Shown in pieces: positions 14,791 through 23,346 of a DNA stretch of 37,813 nucleotides. A program made the position numbers and the translations under genes. Below the pieces are notes generated by a model. That model did not search any database. It was given only the letters and a program-made list of their open reading frames with translations, and was not told where the DNA came from. Each line of letters opens with the position of its first letter. Positions within the stretch are counted from its first letter, which is position 1. The DNA is from Oscillospiraceae bacterium (GTDB taxonomy: Bacteria; Bacillota_A; Clostridia; Oscillospirales; Oscillospiraceae): contig JAFUES010000066.1 in the NCBI GenBank assembly GCA_017470325.1, positions 1 through 37,813 of the forward strand, given 5' to 3'.

Positions 14791-15533
14791 TGGGAACAGT
14801 TTATAGGCTGCCGGGACGGGGGGGTGCCCTCTGGCTCGGGGATTGCCTGGAGGTCATCCGGGAGATCCCGGACGGGAGCGTCGCGGCGGTGGTCACGGAT
14901 CCCCCGTACTTCATCGGCCTGAACCACAACGGCAAATCGCCGGACATGTCAGACCTGAATATCGCGGCCCCCTTCTACCGGCAACTGATCCCGCAGCTGC
15001 TGCGCGTGCTGGACCCGGCCGGGAGCATCTACTGGTTCACGGACTGGAGGGGCTACCCGTTCTACTACCAGATGATCAGCGAGTTCATCGGCATCGACAA
15101 CCTGCTGGTGTGGGACAAGAAGAACGGGCCGGGGACGTTCTACACGAACGAGCATGAGCTGGTCATCTTTGCCACAAGGAACCGGAAGTTCTGCGTCAAG
15201 GGCGCGAGGAACATCATCCGGGGGATCAGCTCCTTCTCCAGCGGGGCGCAGAATACGGACGGGCCGAAGCTACACCCGACACAGAAGCCGGTGCAGCTGA
15301 TCAGCCGCCTGATCCTCGACTCGACCAGGGAAGGGGACACGGTGCTGGATCCTTTCGCGGGGTCCTCCACGACCGGGGTGGCCTGCATAAGGACCGGCCG
15401 GCGCTATGCCGGCATCGAGATCCAGGAGAAGCACTACCGGACGGGCGTGGCGCGGCTGAGGGAAGCATGGAAGGAAGCAGGCGATGGCGAAAGACAAGAA
15501 ACGCAAGAAGAAGCAGGAGGCGTTCAATCCTGA
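14790..15533 (+). CDS. Orphan DNA N6-adenine/N4-cytosine methyltransferase (beta class)
   Basis: A 247-residue enzyme. The catalytic motif DPPY is at residues 38-41 (VVTDPPYFIGL), and the AdoMet-binding motif DPFAGSSTTGVA comes late, near residue 190; this order is that of beta-class amino-methyltransferases. HPTQKPVQLISRLI is the typical lead-in to the AdoMet motif. No partner nuclease is present, so it likely protects phage DNA or alters regulation. The recognition sequence cannot be told from the protein. It sits unusually between terminase and portal genes, overlapping both (1 base upstream, 50 bases downstream), so it is expressed late. Confidence 0.9.
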   Translation: MGTVYRLPGRGGALWLGDCLEVIREIPDGSVAAVVTDPPYFIGLNHNGKSPDMSDLNIAAPFYRQLIPQLLRVLDPAGSIYWFTDWRGYPFYYQMISEFIGIDNLLVWDKKNGPGTFYTNEHELVIFATRNRKFCVKGARNIIRGISSFSSGAQNTDGPKLHPTQKPVQLISRLILDSTREGDTVLDPFAGSSTTGVACIRTGRRYAGIEIQEKHYRTGVARLREAWKEAGDGERQETQEEAGGVQS

Positions 15534-17070
15534 AGTGGACACCGGGATCCTCCGGCCCGTCCACGCGATCGTGGCAGCCAGGGAGCTGAACGACCGGTAC
15601 TCGGACTACCCGAGCCGGGGGCTGACCCCGAGGAAGCTGGCGCGGATCCTGCGGGAGGCGGACGAGGGGAACGTCCGCAGCCAGATGGAACTGTTCGAGG
15701 AGATGGAGGAGAAGGACGCGCACCTGTTCTCACAGCTCCAGACGCGCAAGCTGGCGGTCACGGGCCTGCCATGGGAGATCCAGCCATACTCGGACGACCC
15801 GCAGGATGAGATGATCGCGGACTTCGTCAGGGAACAGTTCCAGGACATTGAAAACTTCGACGACATCCTGATCGACCTGATGGACGCGGTCGGCAAGGGC
15901 ACGTCGATCATGGAGCTGGTGTGGGGACTGGACGAGCACGGCAGGAACGTGGTGGACGACATCCTGTACGTGCACCCGAAGAAGCTGATGTGGAGCTGGG
16001 AGAAGGAGCAGATGCTGATCTGCACGACACAGTTCCCGTCCGGGGTGGAGCTGCCGGCGAACAAGTTCATCGTGCACCAGTACAAGGCAAAGAGCGGGCA
16101 CCCGGCCAGGTCCGGGATCATGCGGATCGTCTCGTGGATGTACCTGTTCAAGAACTACACCGTCAAGGACTGGGTCAGCTTCTGCGAGGTATACGGGATG
16201 CCGCTGCGGCTGGGCAAGTACGATCAGGCCGCCAGCGAGGATGACAAGCGGGAGCTGATGGACGCGATCGTGCGGATCGGCAGCGACGCCGCGGGGATCA
16301 TACCGGACACGACGATGATCGAGTTCAAGGAGTCCAACAAGACCACGTCCTCGGACATCTACGAACAGCTGGCACGCTACTGCGACGAGCAGATATCGAA
16401 GGCCGTCCTCGGGCAGACACTGACGTCTGACTCGGGCGGCGGGAGCTACGCGCAGGCCAAGACTCACGACAAGGTCAGGCACGACCTGACGGTGGCGGAC
16501 ACGAAGGCGCTGGCGGTCACGCTGCGCAGGGACCTGATCCGCCCGCTGGTGGAGTTCAACTTCGGGATGGACGCGGCGCTGCCGTTCATCGTCTTCGATT
16601 CGGAGGAAGAGGAAGACCAGAAGGAGAAGGCGGACACCCTGAAGGTCCTGGCGGACATGGGGCTGAAGATCCCGACCGCCTACCTGTACAAGACCTTCAG
16701 CGTGCCAAAGCCGGACGAGGGCGACGAGATCCTGGAGCGGCCGCAGGCGGCGGGCCTGCCGCAGCTGAAGGAGTACGACCCGGAACCGGTGCAGATGAAG
16801 GCGGCGGAAGGGGACACCCAGACACAGGAACAGCTGGACGGGATCGTGGAGCTGGGCGTGAAGCAGATGGGCGGCATCATGGAGCAAATGGTCCAGCCGC
16901 TGCTTGCGCTGGTGAAGGAACACGAGGACGACCTGCCTGGCCTGCTGGAGAAGCTGAAGGACGGGAAGGAACTGGAGAAGATCTACCAGGACATGGACAG
17001 CCCGCAGCTCCGCGACCTTTTATACCAGGCCGGCTACCTGGGCCGGCTGATCGGGAGGACTGAGGAATGA
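15484..17070 (+). CDS. Portal protein (DUF935, Mu gp29-like)
   Basis: A 528-residue protein with the DUF935 pattern: LTPRKLARILREADEGNVRS, QLQTRKLAVTGLPWEIQPYS and KTHDKVRHDLTVADTKALAV near the end of the core, where the channel helices are expected. It forms the ring through which DNA enters and leaves the head, and binds the terminase. The C-terminal 100 residues are acidic and helical (MEQMVQPLLALVKEHEDDLP). The start is inside the methyltransferase gene, with an AGGCG weak site upstream. Confidence 0.9.
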   Translation: MAKDKKRKKKQEAFNPEVDTGILRPVHAIVAARELNDRYSDYPSRGLTPRKLARILREADEGNVRSQMELFEEMEEKDAHLFSQLQTRKLAVTGLPWEIQPYSDDPQDEMIADFVREQFQDIENFDDILIDLMDAVGKGTSIMELVWGLDEHGRNVVDDILYVHPKKLMWSWEKEQMLICTTQFPSGVELPANKFIVHQYKAKSGHPARSGIMRIVSWMYLFKNYTVKDWVSFCEVYGMPLRLGKYDQAASEDDKRELMDAIVRIGSDAAGIIPDTTMIEFKESNKTTSSDIYEQLARYCDEQISKAVLGQTLTSDSGGGSYAQAKTHDKVRHDLTVADTKALAVTLRRDLIRPLVEFNFGMDAALPFIVFDSEEEEDQKEKADTLKVLADMGLKIPTAYLYKTFSVPKPDEGDEILERPQAAGLPQLKEYDPEPVQMKAAEGDTQTQEQLDGIVELGVKQMGGIMEQMVQPLLALVKEHEDDLPGLLEKLKDGKELEKIYQDMDSPQLRDLLYQAGYLGRLIGRTEE

Positions 17071-17801
17071 GCGCCGTGACATATGACGGGAGCTTTTCCG
17101 GGTTCATCTTCAAGAAGGCCGTGGACTTCATGAAGAAGCGGAAGGTGCTGACCAAGAGCCAGTACATGGCCCTCGCCAACGAAGAGAGGGCGAAGTCCTT
17201 CATGGTCTCAGGCTACGAAGCCCTCACCGTCCTGCAGACCTTCAGCGATAAGCTGACAGAGGCGGTCGAGCAGGGCAAGACCGGCCGGCAGTTTTTGGAG
17301 GAGATGAACAGCTTCCTGGAGAACGGCGGCTACGACCTGGTCAATCCGTGGCGGGCGGAGACGATCTTCCGGACGAACGTGCAGACGGCGTACAATGCCG
17401 GGCACTACCAGAGCATGACCCAGCCCGAGACCCTGCGGCTGCTGCCGTACTGGCAGTACAAGACGGCCTACGACGACGATGTCCGGCCGGAGCATGCAGC
17501 CATGCACGGCAGAGTCTACCGGGCGGATGACCCGGTCTGGGACATCTGGTATCCGCCGAACGGGTTCCGCTGCCGGTGCACCGTGGTCGCCAAGAGCAAG
17601 GCCCAGGTGGAGCGCGAGGGGCTGGAGGTACAGACCAGGCCGCCACGCAGGGTGGACTTCTCCACGGGGGAGATCATCGACCTGAAGCCGGACAAGGGGT
17701 TCTCGATGAACCCGGCGAAGGAGGTCTACCGGCCCGACCTGACGAACATATCAAGGCCGCTCCGGGAGATCTACAGGCGGCGGAAGGACGCAAGCGCCTG
17801 A
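17067..17801 (+). CDS. Minor head protein, Mu gpF-like (gp30)
   Basis: A 244-residue protein containing the Phage_Mu_F signature: ETIFRTNVQTAYNAGHYQSM and PEHAAMHGRVYRADDPVWDI followed by PPNGFRCRCTV. GpF-type proteins sit inside the head near the portal and are needed for head assembly and, in some phages, early ejection. Overlaps the portal gene by four bases. It is followed by the only sizeable gap in the late block. Confidence 0.9.
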   Translation: MSAVTYDGSFSGFIFKKAVDFMKKRKVLTKSQYMALANEERAKSFMVSGYEALTVLQTFSDKLTEAVEQGKTGRQFLEEMNSFLENGGYDLVNPWRAETIFRTNVQTAYNAGHYQSMTQPETLRLLPYWQYKTAYDDDVRPEHAAMHGRVYRADDPVWDIWYPPNGFRCRCTVVAKSKAQVEREGLEVQTRPPRRVDFSTGEIIDLKPDKGFSMNPAKEVYRPDLTNISRPLREIYRRRKDASA

Positions 17802-17862
17802 GCGGCCCCTGGGCGGACTTTCGGGTCGGACATAGGGGAAAACCCGGGGAAGGCCAAAAGGG

Positions 17863-17886
17863 CGCGTTATAACGCGTTATAACGCG
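17863..17886. other. 24-nt palindrome of two GCGTTATAACGC units, candidate gyrase or protein site
   Basis: Two overlapping GCGTTATAACGC units form a perfect inverted repeat 24 bases long, followed by a decayed third unit (GCGGTTATAC). It lies in the 118-bp gap (17802-17919) between the gpF and I genes, near the middle of the prophage. Mu has its strong gyrase-binding site in the head-gene gap just before gene I. No promoter or terminator is seen here. The gyrase role is inferred from position only. Confidence 0.5.
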
Positions 17887-17919
17887 GTTATACGGCCATC
17901 CAGGAAGGGAGAGGAAGAG

Positions 17920-18954
17920 ATGATAGAACAGATAGTTATGTCAGCGGACGGGATCGAGGTGCAGGACGGGGTCCCGAAGGAGATCAAGATCCTGCCGCTG
18001 GGCGTGGTCAAGTCCCGGAAGGGGACCTTCCTGGTGGACGACGAATCGGCCGAGATGATCCTGCGCTCGTTCAATGAGCGGCAGCTGGATCTCGTGGTGG
18101 ACTACGAACACCAGACCATGCTGAACATGCAGGCACCCGCGGGCGGCTGGATCCGGAAGCTGAGGAAGGGGAAGGACGCCATCATCGCGGATGTGGAATG
18201 GACGGACAAGGCGGCGCAGTACCTCAAGAACAAGGAGTACCGCTACCTGTCGCCGGTGATCAGGGTCCGGAAGGACCGGCGCGTCACGGCCATCCATTCC
18301 GTGGCACTCACCAATGTCCCGGCAATCGACGGCATGTTTGCAATGTGCTCGGACGCTGGCCTGGACGACTTTGTCAAGGAGGACAAGATGGAACTGAAAG
18401 AGTTGGCAGCGATCCTCGGGCTGCCGGAGGATGCAACCGAGGAACAGGTGCGCAGCGCCCTGAAGAGCGCGGTACAGAAGAAGGCGGAGCCGGAAGGGGG
18501 CGAGACGCCGCTGGCAGCCGAGACAGTGGCGGAGAGCACGGTGGCGAACAGCACCATCCTGGGGCTTTTGGAGCTTCCGGAGGATGCGAAGACTGAGGAT
18601 GTGACCGCTAAGATCATGAGCCTGAAGGCGGGGGACGAAACGCTCGCGAAGCGCGTGGAGGAGCTGGAGGGCCAGATCCGGGGCAAGGCTGCGGACGATG
18701 CGGTCGAGACTGCCCTGAAGGAAGGCAAGGTCAGCGCAGCGCAGAAGGAATGGGCCAGGGGCTACGCCCTGAAGGACCCGGAGGGCTTCGCAGCGTTCTG
18801 CGCACAGGCCCCGGCCATGGTGCCGCAGGGCAGGATGGAACTGAAGGACGCAAAGCCCGAGGAGAAGATCGGGCAGAGCCAGGGCATGATCCTGAAGAAC
18901 CTCGGCATCAGCGAGGAGGACTTCAGGAAGTATGCAGCGAAGGAGGACGAATGA
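17920..18954 (+). CDS. Prohead protease I with C-terminal scaffold (Mu I/Z-like)
   Basis: A 344-residue protein. The first ~155 residues match Mu-like prophage I proteases: LVVDYEHQTM with H64, EYRYLSPVIRV with S111, and HSVALTNVPAIDGM, giving the His and Ser expected for the family. The rest is a charged helical scaffold, with GLPEDATEEQ and ELPEDAKTEDV repeats, ending in SEEDFRKYAA. The protein should act inside the prohead, forming the core and then cutting itself and other head proteins. GGAAGAG precedes the ATG. An internal start at 18388 probably makes the scaffold alone. Confidence 0.88.
   Translation: MIEQIVMSADGIEVQDGVPKEIKILPLGVVKSRKGTFLVDDESAEMILRSFNERQLDLVVDYEHQTMLNMQAPAGGWIRKLRKGKDAIIADVEWTDKAAQYLKNKEYRYLSPVIRVRKDRRVTAIHSVALTNVPAIDGMFAMCSDAGLDDFVKEDKMELKELAAILGLPEDATEEQVRSALKSAVQKKAEPEGGETPLAAETVAESTVANSTILGLLELPEDAKTEDVTAKIMSLKAGDETLAKRVEELEGQIRGKAADDAVETALKEGKVSAAQKEWARGYALKDPEGFAAFCAQAPAMVPQGRMELKDAKPEEKIGQSQGMILKNLGISEEDFRKYAAKEDE
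18388..18954 (+). CDS. Internal start for separate scaffold protein (Mu Z-like), in frame with I
   Basis: Inside the protease gene, AAGGAGG (18376-18382) lies five bases before an in-frame ATG at 18388, codon 157 of the longer protein. Translation from here gives a 188-residue scaffold starting MELKELAAILGLPEDATEEQ. In Mu, I and the scaffold Z are made in the same nested way. The ribosome site is as strong as those of true genes in this operon. Confidence 0.7.
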   Translation: MELKELAAILGLPEDATEEQVRSALKSAVQKKAEPEGGETPLAAETVAESTVANSTILGLLELPEDAKTEDVTAKIMSLKAGDETLAKRVEELEGQIRGKAADDAVETALKEGKVSAAQKEWARGYALKDPEGFAAFCAQAPAMVPQGRMELKDAKPEEKIGQSQGMILKNLGISEEDFRKYAAKEDE

Positions 18955-18956
18955 CA

Positions 18957-19351
18957 TGATCAGGACAGGCAACGAGAAACTGGACAACCGGAACATCGAG
19001 CTGCCGGTGGCAGCGGACACGAAGCTGCGCGAGCTGACGATCGCGGCGGTCAATGCCAACGGCTATGCCGTGGCAGGCTCCAAGGCAACCGGCCTGAAGG
19101 TGGCCGGGTGCGTGCAGCGCTACACGGACAACTCGGGAGGGGGAGCCGGGGACATGACCGTGCCGGTGCGCCGCGGCACCTTCGTGTGGAATAAGTCGGG
19201 CACCATCGCAAGGACGGACATCCTGAAGCTGTGCTACATCGCGGGCGTGGACAGCGTGACGCTGGACTCTACAGGCGCGAGCGTAGCCGGCAGGATCCTG
19301 GCGGTCGATGATGACGGCGTAACTGTTGACATGATGGACACCGCGGACTGA
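18957..19351 (+). CDS. Head decoration-like protein
   Basis: A 131-residue beta-rich protein: LTIAAVNANGYAVAGSKATG, VAGCVQRYTDNSGG, VPVRRGTFVWNKSGTIARTD and VAGRILAVDDDGVTVDM. The pattern of short strands, a trimming 'GTFVW' segment and a closing 'VAGRILAVDD' strand resembles DUF2190/cement-type proteins that stabilise capsids, and it sits between protease and major capsid as these do. AAGGAGG (18940-18946) lies ten bases upstream of the ATG. Confidence 0.65.
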
Positions 19352-19376
19352 TCGCGGGCGATGAAAGGAGCAAGCA

Positions 19377-20276
19377 ATGATTGTTAATCAGGCGAACCTG
19401 CGCGAGCTGACTGTCGGCTACAGCGCAGCATTCAACAAAGCACTGGGCGAGACGAAGAGCGAGTACCAGAAGATCGCGACCGTCGTCCCGTCCTCGACCG
19501 CCGAGAACAGCTACAAGTGGCTCGGGCAGACACCGGGGCTGCGGGAGTGGATCGGAGAGAGGGAGATCCAGCACATGGACTCCTACGGCTACGCGATCCG
19601 GAACCGCAAGTTCGAGCGCACGATCGGGATCCCGCGCGACGACATTGAGGACGACCAGTACGGCATCTACACGCCGGCCTTCTCCGCTATGGGCGAAGCC
19701 GCGGCCGTGCATCCGGACGAGCTCGTCTTCGGCCTCCTGACCAAGGGCTTCACCGAGAAGTGCTACGACGGCAAGCCCTTCTTCGCATCTGACCACAAGA
19801 GCGGGGAGAAGACCTTCGGGAACAGGGGGACGAAGAAGTTTAACCGCGACACGTACATCGAGGCACGCGCCTCCATCATGTCCATCACCGGCGACAAGGG
19901 CCGGCCGCTGAACCTCGTGCCGGACCTGCTGGTCGTATCCCCGAAGTATGAGATGGACGCCCGCGAAGTGCTGATGGCTGAGCAGATCGACGGCACCAGC
20001 AACGTGCTGAAGGGCACGGCGGAGCTGATGGTCACGACCCAGCTGGCCGGAGCGAATGAGGACATGTGGTTCCTGCTGTGCACCAGGAAGTTCCTCAAGC
20101 CCCTGATCTACCAGATCCGCAAGCAGATCAAGTTCGTGCAGCTGACCAAGGACGACGACCTGAATGTCTTCATGCACGACGAGTTCCTGTACGGGGCAGA
20201 CGGCCGCAGCAATGCGGGCTTCGGCTTCTGGCAGATGGCCTGGGGCAGCGACGGCACCGTCGCGGCGAACGGCTGA
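19377..20276 (+). CDS. Major capsid protein, Mu gpT-like
   Basis: A 299-residue protein with the gpT pattern: LTVGYSAAFNKALGETKSEY, a conserved WLGQTPGLREWIGEREIQHM, SYGYAIRNRKFERTIGIPRD and GKPFFASDH, typical of HK97-fold Mu capsids. AAAGGAG is eight bases before the ATG. The stop overlaps the ATG of the next gene (TGATG). Confidence 0.93.
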   Translation: MIVNQANLRELTVGYSAAFNKALGETKSEYQKIATVVPSSTAENSYKWLGQTPGLREWIGEREIQHMDSYGYAIRNRKFERTIGIPRDDIEDDQYGIYTPAFSAMGEAAAVHPDELVFGLLTKGFTEKCYDGKPFFASDHKSGEKTFGNRGTKKFNRDTYIEARASIMSITGDKGRPLNLVPDLLVVSPKYEMDAREVLMAEQIDGTSNVLKGTAELMVTTQLAGANEDMWFLLCTRKFLKPLIYQIRKQIKFVQLTKDDDLNVFMHDEFLYGADGRSNAGFGFWQMAWGSDGTVAANG

Positions 20277-20737
20277 TGTACTGCACCGAGGCGGAAGTCC
20301 TCGCGATGCTCAAGGATGACATGATCGACGCGATCCTCGGCCCCGAGATCATCGAGGACGAGGAAGAGCGCCGGGCGAAGATCCTGCCGTACTGCACGGC
20401 GGCGATCGAGGACGCGGACGCGGAGATCGACGGCTACCTGAACAAGCGGTACCCCGTACCGCTGGCAAGGACGCCGCAGGTCGTGCGCAAGTTCTCGAAG
20501 GACATCGCGGTGTACAACCTGGCGAGCCGGACCGGCATCGACGAGGACGAACGTGAGAACACGATCTACATCCGCTACAAGAACGCGATCTCGTTCCTGA
20601 CGCTGGTGGCGAAGGGCACGGTCAGCATCGGGGTGGATGAAGACGGGGGCGGCGGAAGCGGAAGCGGTGCACAGGACGGCTTCCGCCTGGACTCGAATGA
20701 CAGGATCTTCTCACGCGACAGCATGAAGGGGTGGTGA
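20276..20737 (+). CDS. Head-tail connector protein (DUF1320, Mu gp36-like)
   Basis: A 153-residue protein starting MYCTEAEVLAMLKDDMIDAI. The helical core with AIEDADAEIDGYLNKRYPVP and KFSKDIAVYNLASRTGIDED is diagnostic of DUF1320/gp36, the adaptor ring under the portal. The C-terminus has a Gly/Ser-rich linker (DGGGGSGSG) before NDRIFSRDSMKGW, which is the usual end of these proteins. Confidence 0.88.
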   Translation: MYCTEAEVLAMLKDDMIDAILGPEIIEDEEERRAKILPYCTAAIEDADAEIDGYLNKRYPVPLARTPQVVRKFSKDIAVYNLASRTGIDEDERENTIYIRYKNAISFLTLVAKGTVSIGVDEDGGGGSGSGAQDGFRLDSNDRIFSRDSMKGW

Positions 20738-21228
20738 ATGTGTCATCCATCAGGGTCAGCATAGACGGCGAGACGGAAGAGCTGCTGGCAAAGCTGAACG
20801 GCCTGGCGGGCATCGACAAGGCGGGGATCAACAACGCGCTGGCCGAAGCGCTCCGGACGGGGACCGTCGAGCGGTTCGAGAGCGGGCAGAGCCCGGAGGG
20901 GGCAAACTGGCCGCGGTCGATCCGGGGCGGCACGACGCTGGTGCTGACCGGTGCGCTGAAGAGCTCCATCAATGCCAGGTCGAACGCGGAAGGTGCGGAA
21001 GTCGGCACCAACCTGATCTACGCGGCGACGCACCAGTTCGGGGCATCAGGCAGGACGATCCGGGCAAAGAACAAGCCCTTCCTGAAGTTCCAGGCCGGCG
21101 GCCGCTGGATCAGAAAGAAACAGGTCACCGTGAACATACCGGCCCGCCCGTTCCTGGGCGTGTCAGACAGTGACCGGCAGGCGATCCGGGAGATCGTCGA
21201 GACGGCCATCGCGGAGGCAGGATCATGA
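20734..21228 (+). CDS. Virion morphogenesis/tail completion protein, Mu gpG-like
   Basis: A protein of about 164 residues with the Phage_tail_S/gpG pattern: GTVERFESGQSPEGANWPRS, LVLTGALKSSINARS, VGTNLIYAATHQFG and NIPARPFLGVSDSDR. It is thought to link the neck and tail. In Mu gpG lies between F and I, but here it follows the gp36-like gene. The start is uncertain among GTG codons at 20731, 20734 and 20740; GAAGGGG is upstream, and 20734 overlaps the previous stop. Confidence 0.8.
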   Translation: MNVSSIRVSIDGETEELLAKLNGLAGIDKAGINNALAEALRTGTVERFESGQSPEGANWPRSIRGGTTLVLTGALKSSINARSNAEGAEVGTNLIYAATHQFGASGRTIRAKNKPFLKFQAGGRWIRKKQVTVNIPARPFLGVSDSDRQAIREIVETAIAEAGS

Positions 21229-21710
21229 CAAAGAAGGAATACCTGGAGGCTGCCCTGAAGGAGGGCGGCATGACAGGGCGGATCTATGCGAGCGTCAAGG
21301 AACTGAAGCACGCACAGGGCACAAACTACGGCGCGGTGCTGCGCGGGAAGGACAAGCCGACACGCTCGAAGTCAAAAAAATATTATAAGGATGAAGAGGA
21401 CCGGTCGATGCTGCGGCACAAGCCCTACGACATGGAGACCACCTACAACGTGGTCATCGCAGCCGCCACCGAAGAAAAGGCCGAAGAAGTGCTGGAGGGG
21501 TTCCTGAAGGCCGTCGGCCGCGGGTACTACGACGACGGGGGCAACTGGGTGGCCGTGGAGCCGGAGGAGACGGACTGGGTGGACGAGGACGACTCCGTCA
21601 TGAAGGCAAAGGTGGCCGTGCAGGTGGCCGTGATATGCAGGTACGGCCTCTACATCGACACCGAAGCCGGGGCGATGCCGGAGGAGACGGACATCAGCTT
21701 CGGGGAATAA
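21225..21710 (+). CDS. Tail terminator-like protein (Mu gp37 position)
   Basis: A 161-residue protein. The first 55 residues look like a short DNA- or RNA-binding segment (MTKKEYLEAALKEGGMTGRI ... RGKDKPTRSKSKKYY), the rest is alpha/beta with MLRHKPYDMETTYNVVIAAA and AKVAVQVAVICRYGLYID. The core fits the size and place of the tail terminator between gpG and the sheath. No decisive motif, so the name rests mostly on position. Confidence 0.5.
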   Translation: MTKKEYLEAALKEGGMTGRIYASVKELKHAQGTNYGAVLRGKDKPTRSKSKKYYKDEEDRSMLRHKPYDMETTYNVVIAAATEEKAEEVLEGFLKAVGRGYYDDGGNWVAVEPEETDWVDEDDSVMKAKVAVQVAVICRYGLYIDTEAGAMPEETDISFGE

Positions 21711-21720
21711 GGAGGACAAG

Positions 21721-21921
21721 ATGGCAAAGGAAGCAACGCCCAAGAGCGAGGGCACGATCCGGACTATCGAGGAATGGGCCGGGGAAAAGAAGACGGACGC
21801 GGTCATCCTGGAAGGGGTGAAGGCGTTCAAGAACTGGAAGGCCGGGAAGAGCGTGGCTGAGAAGGACTACGACGCAGCCGTGAACGCCTTCTGCAAAGCA
21901 CCGGCAGATGGGAGGAAATGA
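21721..21921 (+). CDS. Small tail-region protein (Mu gp38 position)
   Basis: A 66-residue acidic/helical protein: GTIRTIEEWAGEKKTDAVIL then KAFKNWKAGKSVAEKDYDAA. AAGGAGG precedes the ATG by six bases. It lies directly before the sheath gene, where Mu has gp38, but it lacks a recognisable DUF2635 pattern. Function unknown. Confidence 0.6.
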   Translation: MAKEATPKSEGTIRTIEEWAGEKKTDAVILEGVKAFKNWKAGKSVAEKDYDAAVNAFCKAPADGRK

Positions 21922-21923
21922 GC

Positions 21924-23336
21924 ATGTGGTCGGATATCGTATTGAACATTAACGACACCAAGTCCGGAGCGAGCAGCGGAGCCGGGACCGGGAACCACTG
22001 CAAGATCGGCGTGAGCAGCGTCGAAAGCAGCGACCCGATCGTGATCCGCGGCAGCATGGACACCACCAGGATCAGGGAGCTGCTGGGCAAGTCCCCGCTG
22101 GCGGATGCCTGCATCGATTCTGTCGAGCATGGCGCGAGCCTGATCTACTGCATGCCGGTGGCAGCCGGCACCCAGGGAACCTTCGGCAGCGTGACGAAGG
22201 AAGGCACAGGAGCCGGCACCATCACGCCGTCCGGGAGCCCGACGAACTCCTTCGACGTGATCATCCGGATCGAGAAGACCGGGGCCGTCAACGAAGCGAC
22301 CTGCGTGATCTCGGAGGATGGCGGCTTCACCTACGGGGATGAGATGACGATCCCGCTGGCCGGGACGTATGTGCTGCCGAACACGGGCATCACCCTGACC
22401 TTCGCATCGGAGGGATCCGCGAAGTTTGTGGCGGGCGATGTGTACAGCTTCAAAGCGACAGCCCCCTCCGCAAGCAACGAGGCGATCATCGCCGCAGCCG
22501 GGAAGCTGCGCGACTTCAAGGGGGCCTATGAGTTCATCCACATCGCGGGGCCGACAACGCCTGCACTGTGGGCCTCACTGGAGGCTATGGGCAAGACGTG
22601 GGAGAAGGACAACGGCAGGCCGATGATCTTCCTGTGCGAGCAGCGGATGCCGACAGCCGACGAGACTGCAGCCGCCTACTCGGCAGCAATCGCATCCCAG
22701 GCGGCAGGGATCAACGGCAGGCATGTTGCGGTGAGCGCCACATGGATGCGCTACACGGCGCTCGACGGCAGGCAGCGCAGCACCAACTTCGCCGGGATCC
22801 TGTGCGGATGGCTGGCACGCTCGAAGGAAAGCACCAGCGCGGCATTCCTTCCCGAGTTCTCGCTGCCGGAGGACAAGGTCGCAGGGTTCCTTCCTGCAGA
22901 CATCCTGGACTATGCGGAAGTCCTGGAGACGGCCCGCTATATCGTGCTGCGCACCTATAACGGCAAGGAAGGCTATTATGCGGCAAGCGCCAACATGACC
23001 ATCAGTGCGGCGAGTGATTTCTGCGACATTGAGATCTGCCGCGTCATGTACCGGATCGCGAGGGAGGTCTACCAGCGCAGCCTTGACCACCTGAACGAGG
23101 ACTTCGACCAGTCCAACCTGGACGTGGAGATGAAGCAGGTACAGGAAGACCTGAACGTCCCGGTTGATCAGGCGCTGGCCGAGAAGATCATCAGCGGCGG
23201 ACAGGTGACCCTGCTCCTGGACCAGATGAGCGGGAACAAGGACAAGACGCTGCCTGTCCGGATCGAGATACTGCCCAGGGGGTACATCCGCAAGATCATC
23301 CTGGACATGTACTGCGTGAACGCGCTGGCACAGTAA
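21924..23336 (+). CDS. Contractile tail sheath protein (DUF2586-like)
   Basis: A 470-residue protein. The N-terminal half contains a beta-rich insertion (about 90-190; PSGSPTNSFDVIIRIEKTGA, GGFTYGDEMTIPL); the C-terminal half has the conserved sheath core, RTYNGKEGYYAASANMTI, SDFCDIEICRVMYRIAREVY and a final EILPRGYIRKIILDMYCVN beta-hairpin that links subunits. It makes this a myovirus-type phage like Mu. I favour ATG 21924 (eight bases after GGAGG) over 21918. Confidence 0.88.
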   Translation: MWSDIVLNINDTKSGASSGAGTGNHCKIGVSSVESSDPIVIRGSMDTTRIRELLGKSPLADACIDSVEHGASLIYCMPVAAGTQGTFGSVTKEGTGAGTITPSGSPTNSFDVIIRIEKTGAVNEATCVISEDGGFTYGDEMTIPLAGTYVLPNTGITLTFASEGSAKFVAGDVYSFKATAPSASNEAIIAAAGKLRDFKGAYEFIHIAGPTTPALWASLEAMGKTWEKDNGRPMIFLCEQRMPTADETAAAYSAAIASQAAGINGRHVAVSATWMRYTALDGRQRSTNFAGILCGWLARSKESTSAAFLPEFSLPEDKVAGFLPADILDYAEVLETARYIVLRTYNGKEGYYAASANMTISAASDFCDIEICRVMYRIAREVYQRSLDHLNEDFDQSNLDVEMKQVQEDLNVPVDQALAEKIISGGQVTLLLDQMSGNKDKTLPVRIEILPRGYIRKIILDMYCVNALAQ

Positions 23337-23346
23337 GGAGGCAGAA

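Noticed and set aside
17861..17890. CRISPR-like short repeats
   Set aside because: Only two to three 12-base palindromic units without spacers; no CRISPR array or cas genes are seen in the window.
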